Below are positions 25,513-37,981 of a stretch of DNA of 64,000 nucleotides, piece by piece. The notes below the pieces were generated by a model, which made no database searches, was not told the DNA's origin, and saw nothing but the letters and a program-made list of their open reading frames with translations. A program made the position numbers and the translations under genes. Source of the stretch: Bacteroidetes bacterium 2013_40CM_41_45 (lineage in GTDB: Bacteria > Bacteroidota > Bacteroidia > AKYH767-A > 2013-40CM-41-45); the NCBI GenBank assembly GCA_002215675.1, contig NGFH01000011.1, positions 124,001 through 188,000 of the forward strand. Direction: 5' to 3'. Within the stretch, counting starts at the first letter, position 1, and each line of letters begins with the position of its first letter.

Positions 25513-26793
25513 TCAAAGCACATCTCTCCCGATATCTTTCCTGTAATACATTTTATCAAACTTGATTTTTTCTGCTGCATGGTAACATTTTTCAAGGCAT
25601 GATTTTAAATCGCTGCCGGCAGATGTAACTGCCATCACTCTCCCGCCTGAAGTAATTAATTTTCCCTCTTTGTTGTTAGAAGTGCCGGCGTGAAAAAGTA
25701 AGACATCGTTTGCTTCTTCGGTGCCGCTAATCATTTTTCCTTTTTCATATTTATCCGGGTAGCCGCCCGAAACCAACATTACCGTTGCGGCAGAATAATT
25801 TTCTATTGCAAATTTTGCTTCTGAAAGTTTTTGTTCGCCAATGGCAAAAAACAATTCCACTAAATCGGTCTTGATTCTTGGCATCACCACTTCTGTTTCC
25901 GGGTCGCCCATGCGGCAGTTGTATTCTATGACATAGGGCTCGTTGGCAACAATCATCAGCCCGAAAAAAATAAATCCTTTGTAAAAAATATTTTCTTCTT
26001 TCAGCCCTCGCATGGTGGGAATAATAATTTTTTCTTCCACTTTTTTCATTAGTGCTGCATTGGCAAAAGGCACAGGCGAAACTGCTCCCATTCCTCCCGT
26101 ATTGGGGCCGGTGTCATTTTCTCCGATGCGTTTGTAGTCTTTTGCTTCGGGAAGAATTTTATAAGCGACACCATCAGTAAGAATAAATGCAGATATTTCA
26201 ATCCCTTCCAGGAACTGCTCAACCACGACTTTGCTTCCGGCCTCTCCAAACTTTGATTGCACCAGCATTTCATCTAAAGCATTTTCTGCCTCTGCTTTTG
26301 TTTGTGCAATCACCACGCCCTTTCCGGCCGCCAGCCCGTCTGCTTTAATAACATAAGGAGACGGGAATGTGGAAAGAAATTTTTTCGCTTCGCTGGTTTC
26401 ATTTTTCGAGAATGAATGATACGCTGCGGTAGGAATGGAATATTTCTGCATGAATTCTTTTGCAAACGATTTGCTTCCCTCCAACAGAGCGCCTTTTTTA
26501 TCCGGACCAATCACAGGAATTTTTTTTAAAGAATTGTTGGAAAGAAAATAATCGGTGATACCATTCACCAGCGGGTCTTCGGGGCCCACAACAAGCATTT
26601 CTATATTCTTCTCAAGGCAGAACTTTCCGATTCCGGCAAAATCATTTATGGAAAGAGAAACATTGGTTCCGCATAATGCAGTACCCGGGTTTCCGGGAGC
26701 AATAAATAAATTTCTGCAAAGGGGGCTTTGGGCCATCTTCCACGCCAGCGCATTTTCGCGCCCGCCTGATCCGATAAGTAAAATATTAACCAC
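25513..26793 (-). CDS. purD: Phosphoribosylamine--glycine ligase
   Basis: Second step of purine synthesis, an ATP-grasp ligase. The 426-residue sequence has the N-terminal ILLIGSGGRENALAWK, the ATP-grasp core VIKADGLAAGKGVVIAQ, the metal/ATP segment GPNTGGMGAVSPVPFAN, and EYNCRMGDPETEVVMPR. Start is a GTG at 26791-26793. It stands alone, convergent with gpsA. Confidence 0.95.
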   Translation of the reverse strand: MVNILLIGSGGRENALAWKMAQSPLCRNLFIAPGNPGTALCGTNVSLSINDFAGIGKFCLEKNIEMLVVGPEDPLVNGITDYFLSNNSLKKIPVIGPDKKGALLEGSKSFAKEFMQKYSIPTAAYHSFSKNETSEAKKFLSTFPSPYVIKADGLAAGKGVVIAQTKAEAENALDEMLVQSKFGEAGSKVVVEQFLEGIEISAFILTDGVAYKILPEAKDYKRIGENDTGPNTGGMGAVSPVPFANAALMKKVEEKIIIPTMRGLKEENIFYKGFIFFGLMIVANEPYVIEYNCRMGDPETEVVMPRIKTDLVELFFAIGEQKLSEAKFAIENYSAATVMLVSGGYPDKYEKGKMISGTEEANDVLLFHAGTSNNKEGKLITSGGRVMAVTSAGSDLKSCLEKCYHAAEKIKFDKMYYRKDIGRDVL

Positions 26794-26906
26794 GACAGAA
26801 AAATTTCTGCGGATAAAAATAATGGAATAGAATAAAGGTTGGGTAAACCATAAAAAGAAAAAGGGAGAAAAAAATTCCTCCCCCTTCTCAATATAAATTC
26901 TAAAAT

Positions 26907-28958
<2,052 letters not shown>

Positions 28959-28976
28959 GTCAGCTTAAAAGATTAG

Positions 28977-30560
28977 TTATTTATTTTTTTCAAGAAGTTC
29001 AATTCTTGATTTTAGGTTTTCAATTAATTGCTGTTGCTGAAGAATGGTTTGCTCCAACTGCTGCTGTTTGTAATCAATGGCCTTGATACCAATGGTATTT
29101 AATCCGATTACTTCGGATAAGCTATAGGTAAGCTTGCCTTCCATTTCAGGAATCTTACAATCCTTCATCACGTTAACCGCTTCTTTCGGCAACGACTGGG
29201 CTAAAAATCCTATATGCTTTTGTTCCCTGTAATGCTTGCCTGCCGAATGAATATTTGATTCGTAGTTGTAATAATATGTTGCACTCTGAATGTTCCGGAT
29301 TTGTTCCAGGTATTGCTCGTATTCGCTTTGCACTATATTGTGAATATCATGTTTAAGAGAAGCATCGCTCGAAACAGTAAAGGCGGCAGCATTAATAGTT
29401 CCGTAAACTGCGCCCGTAGTGTCATAAACACCAAGAGTGTTGACTCCATCAATACCAAAAATAATTCCATTTCCATTGGGGGCTATAAACCCCGCTGAAG
29501 GAAAATTTCCCGCAGCAGCTGCACCGATTACAAGAGGTTGGTCAGAAATGTTGAAAGACGTATAGTCGAAACGAAGATTGGTTCTGCCCACAACGTGAAG
29601 TGTAGTTGCAGGAGCAATTGTTCCAATGCCCACATTGCCGGAAGCTGCAATTCGCATTCTTTCAAGCGAATTGGTTCCAAAAATGATAGGTTGGTTCTCC
29701 CAATCCCAAACAACAGCATCACCTGCTGATGAATTGGTTCCAACAGCAAAACCATCGGTAATGGCTTGCCCCGTTGTGTTGCTCGAAAATGTGATTGCTG
29801 CCCACGATGCGGGATCGTGGATATGTAAATCATTTGCAGGGGTAGTTGTTCCGATTCCAACCTGAGTTCCGCTGTCATAAATTATTGAATTACCTCCAGT
29901 AGTTGCACTGGTAAATTTGACAAGATAATTTGTTGTACCGTTGATGTTTGCTGCTCCCGTGGCGCCGGTAGCACCCGTTGCTCCTGTTGAACCTGTGGCT
30001 CCATTTAATCCGGTAGCCCCTGTAGCGCCCGTGGAACCGGTAGCTCCATTTAATCCCGTAGCGCCTGTTGCTCCTGTTGCCCCGGTGGAACCATTTAATC
30101 CTGTAGCTCCGGTAGCACCTGTTGGTCCGGTCGGGCCTGTAGGTCCGCCACTTGCATTGGCTGCATATAATGCATAAGGAACGCTGAGTAATTGTGACTC
30201 TCCCATTACCGTGTAATTAGAGTTAGTGCCTGTAGGGTCTAATTCAGTTTTGAGGTAATGATTTCCTGTGCTCCACACAATAGAGTTGTAATTTCCCGAT
30301 ACAGCAAATCCACCGCCTAACTGGAGAGTGAATAATCCGAATGCGTTTGTGGCTACATTCTGGTATTCGCTGTATAACACAGGGCCGCCTGAACCGTTAA
30401 GGATGCTGAGCCGCACAGAAATACCTGTGCTTACAAGCGGGTTGCCTGCCGAGTTGCGTGCTACCGCCTGGTAATTTATTTTATTGGTTGGTTGTGCAAC
30501 AGCAGCGTTTATTAAAGCAAAGAGAATAAAAGTTCCTAAAAGAGATGTAATCTTTTTCAT
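28977..30560 (-). CDS. Collagen-like protein with C-terminal S74 intramolecular chaperone domain
   Basis: A 527-residue paralogue of the neighbouring protein. Signal peptide ends NAAVA with Gln next. The head (24-137) is followed by collagen-like triplets (about 138-203) and a fibre region. From about 395 comes the S74 chaperone domain of tail-fibre proteins: [10 protein letters not shown] with Ser398 and Lys403 placed as the self-cleavage pair, then [14 protein letters not shown] and a C-terminal Gln/Leu-rich coiled coil. In phage fibres this domain guides trimer assembly and then cuts itself off. Inferred surface fibre, made as a self-assembling trimer. Separated from the other collagen-like gene by 18 bases, so probably one operon. 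Confidence 0.88.
   Translation of the reverse strand: MKKITSLLGTFILFALINAAVAQPTNKINYQAVARNSAGNPLVSTGISVRLSILNGSGGPVLYSEYQNVATNAFGLFTLQLGGGFAVSGNYNSIVWSTGNHYLKTELDPTGTNSNYTVMGESQLLSVPYALYAANASGGPTGPTGPTGATGATGLNGSTGATGATGATGLNGATGSTGATGATGLNGATGSTGATGATGATGAANINGTTNYLVKFTSATTGGNSIIYDSGTQVGIGTTTPANDLHIHDPASWAAITFSSNTTGQAITDGFAVGTNSSAGDAVVWDWENQPIIFGTNSLERMRIAASGNVGIGTIAPATTLHVVGRTNLRFDYTSFNISDQPLVIGAAAAGNFPSAGFIAPNGNGIIFGIDGVNTLGVYDTTGAVYGTINAAAFTVSSDASLKHDIHNIVQSEYEQYLEQIRNIQSATYYYNYESNIHSAGKHYREQKHIGFLAQSLPKEAVNVMKDCKIPEMEGKLTYSLSEVIGLNTIGIKAIDYKQQQLEQTILQQQQLIENLKSRIELLEKNK
29952..30149 (-). repeat. Gly-X-Y coding repeat of the second collagen-like gene
   Basis: DNA encoding about twenty-two Gly-X-Y triplets, including three spaced copies of GLNGATG or GLNGSTG. 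An imperfect 18-27 base higher-order repeat is visible, so this tract may be prone to expansion. Confidence 0.85.
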
Positions 30561-30598
30561 TTTAATAATTGTTAAGGGTTAAACAATATTAAATAAGG

Positions 30599-31111
30599 TC
30601 AGTAAATAAGGTGGAGCTTGGAGTATGCTTTGTTTTGTTCACCATTGCTCAGGTTGATGAAAGTGCATTCAAGCAGGTACATGCCCGTAACCTGCTGACG
30701 CAAATCAACGGGAACCAGGTTTTTTCCACGCGAGAGATTTTTCTGCCCGGCAATTATTTTTTTGCCCAGCATATCATAAAGCGAAAACTGAAGTGTCATG
30801 CTGCTTGATGCGTTAATGGAAAGATTAAACAAGCCCGTGCTCGGATTAGGAAAAACACTCACCGAAAAATTTTCGTCTTTAACCGGGGGAACAAATACTC
30901 CGAAATCACTCGGTTGCTGGAATCCCTGGGTGAGATAATTATTAGGCGATGAAAGGGTGGTTACCGCTGCAAGCTCGCCAACAGTAAACGATAGCATTCC
31001 GGCTGTATTGGAAAAAAATCCTCCGGATGATGCAACAACAGTAGGTGTAGTTGATTGCGCTCCTGCACTTATTGAATAAACCAGCAGGATAAAAGTGTAA
31101 AGTTTTTTCAT
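30599..31111 (-). CDS. Small T9SS type A sorting-domain protein
   Basis: A 170-residue secreted protein. Signal peptide (about 1-19, ending SAGA with Gln next), then a ~60-residue module with TVVASSGGFFSNTAGMLSFT, GELAAVTTLSS and YLTQGFQQP, a pattern often found directly before sorting domains in Bacteroidota. The last ~80 residues (VFPNPSTGLFNLSINA, YDMLGKKI, VTGMYLLEC) are a T9SS type A sorting domain. I place the start at the ATG 31109-31111, since the upstream 49 in-frame codons precede a proper signal peptide. A good promoter lies 37 bases upstream. The protein is little more than a targeting tail with a short head; function unknown. It may be cotranscribed with the collagen-like genes that follow. 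Confidence 0.83.
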   Translation of the reverse strand: MKKLYTFILLVYSISAGAQSTTPTVVASSGGFFSNTAGMLSFTVGELAAVTTLSSPNNYLTQGFQQPSDFGVFVPPVKDENFSVSVFPNPSTGLFNLSINASSSMTLQFSLYDMLGKKIIAGQKNLSRGKNLVPVDLRQQVTGMYLLECTFINLSNGEQNKAYSKLHLIY

Positions 31112-31147
31112 GTTAAAGAAGTTAGTCCTGATAATACGGTAATGCTT

Positions 31148-31180
31148 CAAAGATAAGGTAAACATGGAGTTACATCCAAA
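31148..31180 (-). promoter_or_regulatory. Bacteroidota promoter of the small T9SS gene
   Basis: On the minus strand TTTG (31177-31180), 21 bases, then TATCTTTG (31148-31155). This matches the TTTG -33 / TAnnTTTG -7 pattern including spacing and is the best primary-sigma promoter seen in the window. Transcription would start near 31143, about 30 bases before the ATG. Confidence 0.7.
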
Positions 31181-31372
31181 TAACGCCTTAATAAGATGCT
31201 TAATATTTACTGCGGGTTGCAGAATATCAGTAAATAAAAGGTGTGGATATGCCGCCATTAGAAGGAAAGCACGTTTTTTTAATTAATTTTTTATGTGAAT
31301 AAAAACTTCTGCACGAGAACTTTTTAAAATCATTCTCTGTATAAGTTTACTTATTCTTCGTATAGGTCTATA

Positions 31373-34300
31373 ATGAGATTATTGCGGGTAGTCCCTTTTT
31401 TGCTTTTATTTTTTAATTTTTTTCATGCCTCTGCGCAGGATAATTGTGCCGGAGCGCAGCAACTTTGCGCAGGTAACTCCATATTTCCGTCCACGATAGG
31501 CGGAACAACTGTTGCCAGCGATCCTGTTCTTCCCTGCGGTGATGGTGTCGTTCAGCGAAGCATTTGGTTTACCGTTGTGGGAATTAATGCAGGTACAGCC
31601 ATCATTACTATTTCCAACATAGATAACAATCCCGGCCTATCGATTTCTGCTTACACCGGAACGTGTGGCTCACTCATTCCTATTCCGGGGGCATGCAATT
31701 CTGCTAATGGCCCTGCCGGTTCTGCTTCTATTTCTTTTGCTACAGCAGCGGGAGTAACATATTACATTATGGTGGATGGCGAAGCCGGCAACCAGGAAGT
31801 GTTTACCATCACAGCTACCACTCCTGATGACGGAATTATGGCACGCCCTACTACTTCTTTTGTTCCCAATCCTGCCGATGGATGTGTGCCACTATGCGTT
31901 TTATTTCAGAATGCTACCACTCCGCATGGCACCCCTATAGCCTATCAATGGAGTTTGTGCACGGCATGCCCGTTTATTCCCGGAACGGGAAATGATACGA
32001 CAGTTTGTTTTAATACTACTGGAACACCGGATATTTCTCTTCGCGCAACCAATGGATGTGGTTCCGCAACTTCTATTGTTCCGGTTACCATCTTTAACAT
32101 GGTTCCTGTCATCAATTACAGTCCAATCATATCGTGCGTTGGTCAACCCATTGATTTTGCAGGAAGCGTGTCGCTGCAACCTCCTACAACTCCTCCAACA
32201 CCTTTGAGTGTAACGGGATGGTTCTGGAATTTCGGAGACCCGCTTTCAGGGCCTAGCAATACTTCGACACTTCAAAATCCTACTCACGTTTTTCTGGGGA
32301 GTCCTCCATTCACAGTAACGCTTGTCGTAGACGGAACTTGCGGACCCGATACAGCTATTATCATAGTCAACCTTCTTCCTCCACCAATAGTGACAGCAAC
32401 TGCGGGTTCCCCTGCCTGCCAGTTGTCTCCCGTTTCACTTACTTCAGTCGTTGACAGCGCAACATCTCCAATTACATATCTCTGGTCAGGACCGGGAACG
32501 ATTACCTGCGATACCTGTCAAAATACAACTGCTACCGGTTTGCCTCCGGGCGGCCCGTATGTTTTTGCAGTTACCATCACCGATGCCAATGGATGCACTG
32601 CAACAGATACAGCAAGCGTATTTATAAATCCTCTTCCTATTGCAAATGCAGGAATTGATACTACCGTTTGCCGTAACTCCCCCGTTCAACTTAATGGTAC
32701 GGCTTCAGGCGGTACACCTCCATACACATATGCATGGACTCCCGGCTGGCAGCTAAGTGATTCAGCCATTGCCAATCCCATTGCTATTGTAACAATCGAT
32801 ACTATGTACTGCCTTGTGGTAACCGATTCATTCGGATGTGCTTCTATTCCTGAATGTGTTAGCCTGAATATATTTCCACCTCCAACTATTAATTCTCCTC
32901 CTTCACTTTGCGCAACAGACCCCGCTCCACTGCAATCAACATTTATAGTGAGTGGTGCCGGTGCCGGTTCTACCTATCAGTGGGGCTCGTCAACCGATTA
33001 TATATATATCACTTCAGCGAATGTGGATTCTTCCTCTGTTACCGCAACATATCCATGGGGTGTTCCTGCCACTTATAATTTTACTGTAATTGTTACCGAT
33101 GGAGTTACAGGATGTATAGATACGCTTACTGTATCGTACACCATAAACCCCGGCCTTAGCATGACCTTGAACGGGCCCTTCACTATTTGCGCCGGACAAT
33201 CCGTCACACTTAACGCAACCGGAGCAACAACTTATGCATGGACGGCAAGCCCGCCTTATCCTTTTGCTGACTCGACACTTGCTTCGCAGAATGTTTCTCC
33301 TGCAACCACAACAACATTTACAGTTCTCGGTACAACCGGAACTTGCACGCAGCAACTATCAACAAACGTTACCGTAAATCCGAATCCTGTTGCAGTGGCA
33401 GCGCCCATACCCAACTTCTGTGGATGCGCTACAGTTTCTCTTAACGGAACGGGCAGCACTCCGGGAATGGGTTATCAATGGAGCAGTGCCGGGGGAAACC
33501 CTATTATATCTCCGACATCGTTGGTGACTACCTCAGATATTTGTACAAGTGATGTATTTATGCTGGTAGTAACCGATACATCAACCGGATGCAGCGATAC
33601 GGCAACAACGAGCGCTAACTCTACTGCTAAACCTAATGCTACCGCATCAGTAACGCCCGACACTATCTGTAATGGCGTTTCAACCGTAGATACTCTTAAC
33701 GGAACCGGAAGCGATACCAACCCCGGAACTACATATCTCTGGACTTCATCTCCGGTCGTTCCAATCGCCAATGATACTTTACTGGTTACTACAGCTACAG
33801 TTACCACCACGACAATATTTACACTTACTGTTACCGCAACAACCGGATGCGACTCTGTAGTCACAACAACGGTACAAATTTATCCTCCTCATGTTCTCAC
33901 CGGAAATCCGGGTGCATTGTGTACAACAGACCCGCTGCTGCAGGCAACACTTACAATTAATGGAGCAGGACCGGGTTCCACATATAATTGGATAGTGATT
34001 CCTCCGTGTGCGAGTCCCAATACTGTACCCTGTTGTAGTGTGCAGTCGCAGCTCTTTGGTTTATCATTATGCGGAGCGGGCAATTTTACCTTCACTGTTG
34101 TTGTAACTGATGGAGTAACAGGATGTGTTGATACAATTTCTACTACTATTCCCATTGTTGTAGGTGTGACCCTTGCAACCAGCAATGACACTACTATTTG
34201 TCAGGGCGATGTTGCTTCATTAACTGCAAGCGGAGCATTGAACTATGCGTGGACAGCCAGTCCGCCTTATCCGTTTGCCGACTCAACGCAAGCAAACCAA

Positions 34301-37300
34301 AATGTTTCTCCATCAGCAACAACAACATTTATTGTTACTGGCACAACAGGAACATGCAGCGATACAGATACTATTCTGGTTACTGTTAATCCTGTTCCGG
34401 TTACCCAGCCCATCAGCGGACCGATAAGTGTTTGCGAGTTTGTTGCCGGGCAGATATACACTACCACAGGAGGTGCGGGCTCTACATTTTTCTGGACTGT
34501 AACAGGAGGAATTCTAGTCAGCGGACAAGGCAACGATACCATCATTGTTGATTGGGGAAGTGCGGGAGTTGGAACGATTACGGTTGTTGAAACAAATTCT
34601 TTCGGATGCCCCGGGCCACCACAGGTTCTTAATGTTACTATTAATCCTCTGCCAAACACTTCAGCCATAGCAGGTCCCGATACAGTTTGTTCGGGAGACA
34701 GCGCATTTTATTCTGTTACCAATGTTGCCGGTTCTACCTATACATGGACGGTTACCGGAGGTACTTACACAGGAAGCGGAAGCGGTATAACTATTACATG
34801 GGGCGCACCCGGAACAGGCACGGTCACAGTTGTTGAAACAAATGCTGTGGGATGCTCTGATACTGCTGTAATATTAAACGTTGTTATCAATCCTGTGCCG
34901 GTGACACCACCTATTACAGGACCTAATCCTGTTTGTGAGAACACTCTTGGAAGTGTTTATACCGTTCCTCCTGCGGGTGGCTCTACCTATAACTGGGTCA
35001 TCACAGGCAACGGAGTTATAACGTTTGGGCAGGGAACCAATTCCATTACCGTTGATTGGGGAGCAGCAGGCAGCGCAACTATTACTTTAACACAAACCAA
35101 CTCATCGGGTTGTCCCGGACTTCCTGTTACATACACTGTTACCATCAACGCACAGCCCACTGCAAGCATTACGGCAGTTTCTAATGATACTATATGTGCA
35201 GGCAGCAGTGTCAACCTCACCGGAGCTGCAACCAACGGAACTATACTCTGGACTACTTCGGGTAGCGGTTCATTCAGCAATGCAACTATTCCTTCTCCTA
35301 CATATACTTCAGCCGCTACCGATACGCCTCTTGTTACATTAACCATGACGGTGAGCAATCCGCCTTGTGCCAATGCGGTAGCTACAGTTCAGATTACCGT
35401 ACTTCCTCTTCCTGTAACTTCTGTCATCAACGGACCGGATACCGTTTGCGAGAACACTACGGGTGTAGCTTATTTTGTAACCAATAATCCCGGTTCGACT
35501 TATTCATGGAACGTTACGGGCGGAATTATTGCCAGCGGCAATGGCTCCAGTGTAATAACAGTAAACTGGGGCGCAGCAGGAAGCGGAACTGTTTCAGTGA
35601 CGGAGTTTAATTTCTTCGGCTGCCAGGGAAGCACTTCTAACCTCAACATCACTATTAATCCTTCTCCTGTACCTATCACAATTGCAGGGCCGGATACTCT
35701 TTGTCAAAACTCCATCGGCACATATATCATATCTCCTTCAACCGCAGGCAGCACTTATACATGGACCGTAACAGGAGGCTTTGTTTCTTCACCCGGAAAT
35801 GACACAACTGATATTACCTGGACAACTGCCGGCAATCAAACTATCATCGTTATTGAAACCAATTCTTTCGGATGCCCGGGCATTGCTGACACGTTTAATG
35901 TTCATGTAAACCCGGTACCTGCCCCGCTTACTATAACAGGGCCCGATACCGTTTGCCAGAATGACATTGTAGTTTATTACGTAGGCAATACACCCAGCTC
36001 AACATACAACTGGGGAATTACCAACGGGTCATTCACTCAAAACGGAGATACCATTACGGTTACATGGGGCGTTCCTCCGGGCGGTAGCCTTAGCGTTTCA
36101 GAAACCGATTCGCTCGGTTGCACCGGTGCCACAACGTTGATGGCTGTTGTAATTAATCCTGTCCCGCTTCTCCAAACAATTAACGGAACTAACCTGATAT
36201 GCGAAGGAGACACCGGGCTTATATATGATGTAAATCCCACGGCCGGTTCATATTTTCTGTGGAGCGTTACGGGGGGAATAATAACCAGTCCTAATGATTC
36301 AACTGCAAGCATTATCGTTAACTGGGGAACTGCCGGAGGCGGAACGGTCACTGTCGTTGAAGTCAACCCGTTTGGATGCAGCACAACCAATGTAATTTCT
36401 GTTACCATCAACGCAACGCCCGTTGCAAATGCAACTGCTCTATCCGATACCATATGCGCTAGCGTTGCTGACACGCTGAATGGCGTTGCACTCAACGGAA
36501 ATGTTTTGTGGCAAACAACAGGCACCGGAACGTTCGGTGACAGCAGCATGGCAGTAACCTGGTACACTCCCGGAGCCACAGACACCGGCACAACCGTGCT
36601 TTCCATGATTGTGTCCAATCCTCCCTGCCCGAATGATACTGCCATAGTCAGCATCTACATTACTCCCGCTCCTATTGTTACCGTAACTACATCCAGCTCA
36701 CCTGTAGACACCGTTTGTCTCAGCAACAGCATCACCATTACCGCAACGGGCGGAGGAACCTATCTCTGGAGCACCAGTGATACTACAGCATCTGTCATCG
36801 ATACTCCTGCGGTTACAGGATATTACTATGTCATGGTGTCCAATAATTTCGGATGCTCTACATTAGATTCCATACTGGTTACTGTCATTCCCCCCGGAAC
36901 TGCAAATGCCGGAAGCAGCATGGTTATCTGTAAAATTGATTCTGCCACTCTCAGCGGAATAGTCCTCAATGCCGGCGGAGGAGTATGGACCACGAGCGGA
37001 AACGGAACGTTCGTCCCCGATTCAGCCACGCTTTCTGCAACGTACGTGCCCGGTTCAGCAGATATTGTTGCAGGAACGGTAACGCTGGTGCTTACTGCCA
37101 CGGGCTCGCCCTGTTGGAACCTCAGCGATACCATTGTAGTTACGCTCGACAGCTTTATAACCGTAAAAGCAGGCCCTGGCCAAACCGTTTACCGTAACCA
37201 GACCGCAACCATAAACGGAACCGTTACCGGAACTCCCAACGGATGGTGGACCACCACCGGCTCGGGAACTTTTGTGCCCGACAGCACTTCGCTCAGCGCC

Positions 37301-37666
37301 ACTTACCAGCCAAGCCAGAACGATTACAACAGCGGGTTTATTTATCTTTACCTGCATGCATCCAATGCCTGTGGCTTAGCAATAGATTCGCTGAAGCTCG
37401 ACTTCCCCGACATTATTGTTCCCAATGTATTTTCGCCCGGCACAGACGGCTTCAACGACTACTTTGAAATACGCGGGTTGCCCGCGCACTCTAAGCTGGA
37501 GGTATTTAACCGCTGGGGACAGATTGTATTTAAAGCAGATAACTACCGCAACAACTGGGATGCAGCCGAGCTTAATGACGATACCTATTACTACATCATC
37601 AACACTCCTCCTCCCGAAAACAAATCCTACCACGGGCATATAAGAGTTATTAAAGAGAAAAAATAA
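31373..37666 (+). CDS. Giant PKD-like repeat adhesin with T9SS type B (gliding-motility) C-terminal domain
   Basis: A 2097-residue cell-surface protein. Signal peptide (about 1-21) ends ASA with Gln next. The N-terminal domain (about 22-150) is a Cys-containing sandwich. There follow PKD/Ig-like domains, including a block of at least seven PKD-like repeats opening with a GPDTVC-type motif and carrying STYTWTVTGG and VTVVETNSFGC. Two domains share the nearly identical WTASPPYPFADST segment (DNA near 33240 and 34250), a recent duplication. The final ~85 residues (IVPNVFSPGTDGFNDYFEI, LEVFNRWGQIVF, DDTYYYII) are the CHU/gliding-motility type C-terminal domain used by T9SS type B cargo. Likely an adhesin or gliding surface protein; ligand unknown. 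Confidence 0.93.
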   Translation: MRLLRVVPFLLLFFNFFHASAQDNCAGAQQLCAGNSIFPSTIGGTTVASDPVLPCGDGVVQRSIWFTVVGINAGTAIITISNIDNNPGLSISAYTGTCGSLIPIPGACNSANGPAGSASISFATAAGVTYYIMVDGEAGNQEVFTITATTPDDGIMARPTTSFVPNPADGCVPLCVLFQNATTPHGTPIAYQWSLCTACPFIPGTGNDTTVCFNTTGTPDISLRATNGCGSATSIVPVTIFNMVPVINYSPIISCVGQPIDFAGSVSLQPPTTPPTPLSVTGWFWNFGDPLSGPSNTSTLQNPTHVFLGSPPFTVTLVVDGTCGPDTAIIIVNLLPPPIVTATAGSPACQLSPVSLTSVVDSATSPITYLWSGPGTITCDTCQNTTATGLPPGGPYVFAVTITDANGCTATDTASVFINPLPIANAGIDTTVCRNSPVQLNGTASGGTPPYTYAWTPGWQLSDSAIANPIAIVTIDTMYCLVVTDSFGCASIPECVSLNIFPPPTINSPPSLCATDPAPLQSTFIVSGAGAGSTYQWGSSTDYIYITSANVDSSSVTATYPWGVPATYNFTVIVTDGVTGCIDTLTVSYTINPGLSMTLNGPFTICAGQSVTLNATGATTYAWTASPPYPFADSTLASQNVSPATTTTFTVLGTTGTCTQQLSTNVTVNPNPVAVAAPIPNFCGCATVSLNGTGSTPGMGYQWSSAGGNPIISPTSLVTTSDICTSDVFMLVVTDTSTGCSDTATTSANSTAKPNATASVTPDTICNGVSTVDTLNGTGSDTNPGTTYLWTSSPVVPIANDTLLVTTATVTTTTIFTLTVTATTGCDSVVTTTVQIYPPHVLTGNPGALCTTDPLLQATLTINGAGPGSTYNWIVIPPCASPNTVPCCSVQSQLFGLSLCGAGNFTFTVVVTDGVTGCVDTISTTIPIVVGVTLATSNDTTICQGDVASLTASGALNYAWTASPPYPFADSTQANQNVSPSATTTFIVTGTTGTCSDTDTILVTVNPVPVTQPISGPISVCEFVAGQIYTTTGGAGSTFFWTVTGGILVSGQGNDTIIVDWGSAGVGTITVVETNSFGCPGPPQVLNVTINPLPNTSAIAGPDTVCSGDSAFYSVTNVAGSTYTWTVTGGTYTGSGSGITITWGAPGTGTVTVVETNAVGCSDTAVILNVVINPVPVTPPITGPNPVCENTLGSVYTVPPAGGSTYNWVITGNGVITFGQGTNSITVDWGAAGSATITLTQTNSSGCPGLPVTYTVTINAQPTASITAVSNDTICAGSSVNLTGAATNGTILWTTSGSGSFSNATIPSPTYTSAATDTPLVTLTMTVSNPPCANAVATVQITVLPLPVTSVINGPDTVCENTTGVAYFVTNNPGSTYSWNVTGGIIASGNGSSVITVNWGAAGSGTVSVTEFNFFGCQGSTSNLNITINPSPVPITIAGPDTLCQNSIGTYIISPSTAGSTYTWTVTGGFVSSPGNDTTDITWTTAGNQTIIVIETNSFGCPGIADTFNVHVNPVPAPLTITGPDTVCQNDIVVYYVGNTPSSTYNWGITNGSFTQNGDTITVTWGVPPGGSLSVSETDSLGCTGATTLMAVVINPVPLLQTINGTNLICEGDTGLIYDVNPTAGSYFLWSVTGGIITSPNDSTASIIVNWGTAGGGTVTVVEVNPFGCSTTNVISVTINATPVANATALSDTICASVADTLNGVALNGNVLWQTTGTGTFGDSSMAVTWYTPGATDTGTTVLSMIVSNPPCPNDTAIVSIYITPAPIVTVTTSSSPVDTVCLSNSITITATGGGTYLWSTSDTTASVIDTPAVTGYYYVMVSNNFGCSTLDSILVTVIPPGTANAGSSMVICKIDSATLSGIVLNAGGGVWTTSGNGTFVPDSATLSATYVPGSADIVAGTVTLVLTATGSPCWNLSDTIVVTLDSFITVKAGPGQTVYRNQTATINGTVTGTPNGWWTTTGSGTFVPDSTSLSATYQPSQNDYNSGFIYLYLHASNACGLAIDSLKLDFPDIIVPNVFSPGTDGFNDYFEIRGLPAHSKLEVFNRWGQIVFKADNYRNNWDAAELNDDTYYYIINTPPPENKSYHGHIRVIKEKK

Positions 37667-37822
37667 TTACAGAGGGCGACTGGTGAGCTGTCGAACCAAG
37701 AAGCCAACCATTTTAATTCTCTCAACCTCCCGTCCCGCTTTCGGGTCGCAGGAGCTCCCCTCAATCGGGGCTAGTTTAGCAGCGGTGGGAAGTCTCACTA
37801 ACCAATAAGATATTCGGAGAAG

Positions 37823-37860
37823 TCCCCTCTGAGCGCAAGCCACAACGTTGTGAGAGGGGA
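37823..37860. repeat. Palindromic element TCCCCTCT/AGAGGGGA
   Basis: Arms TCCCCTCT (37823-37830) and AGAGGGGA (37853-37860), with a perfect inner 12-base palindrome CACAACGTTGTG (37841-37852). Followed by TTTAGGGGTGTGTC. The outer arms are shared with the hairpin after nrdA (42268-42288). Confidence 0.8.
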
Positions 37861-37883
37861 TTTAGGGGTGTGTCAAACACTTT

Positions 37884-37927
37884 ACTAGGGAAAACCCTAA
37901 TTCGTACTAGGTTTTCCCTAGTTTTTT
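37884..37927 (+). terminator. Strong hairpin with T-tract upstream of the HNH gene
   Basis: ACTAGGGAAAACC (37884-37896) and GGTTTTCCCTAGT (37910-37922) are perfect 13-base inverted repeats with a 13-base loop, followed by a short run of T. It can end the adhesin transcript. Because it lies 55 bases before the HNH start, it could instead be an operator or attenuator for the island. Confidence 0.65.
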
Positions 37928-37981
37928 GTGCTTAATTGATATTGTCCTTTTTTATACATTCATTTGTTGTGACATTCATTT

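Larger units (their letters stand above)
37667..37981. other. Repeat-rich intergenic region with no gene
   Basis: The 315 bases between the adhesin and the HNH gene hold no credible reading frame. They contain small hairpins (CCCG/CGGG at 37735-37746, CCCC/GGGG near 37757-37770) and the two larger inverted repeats listed separately. No TAnnTTTG promoter with good spacing was found before the HNH gene. Confidence 0.7.

Noticed and set aside
31112-31258. A 49-codon N-terminal extension of the small T9SS protein
   Set aside because: It would bury the signal peptide and includes the promoter; the ATG at 31109-31111 starts a proper signal sequence.
33475-36654. Several long minus-strand frames (100-205 codons) opposite the adhesin
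   Set aside because: The adhesin is one continuous 2097-codon frame with signal peptide and sorting domain; the antisense frames are low-complexity Val/Thr/Pro shadows of its Thr/Ser/Val/Gly-rich codons.
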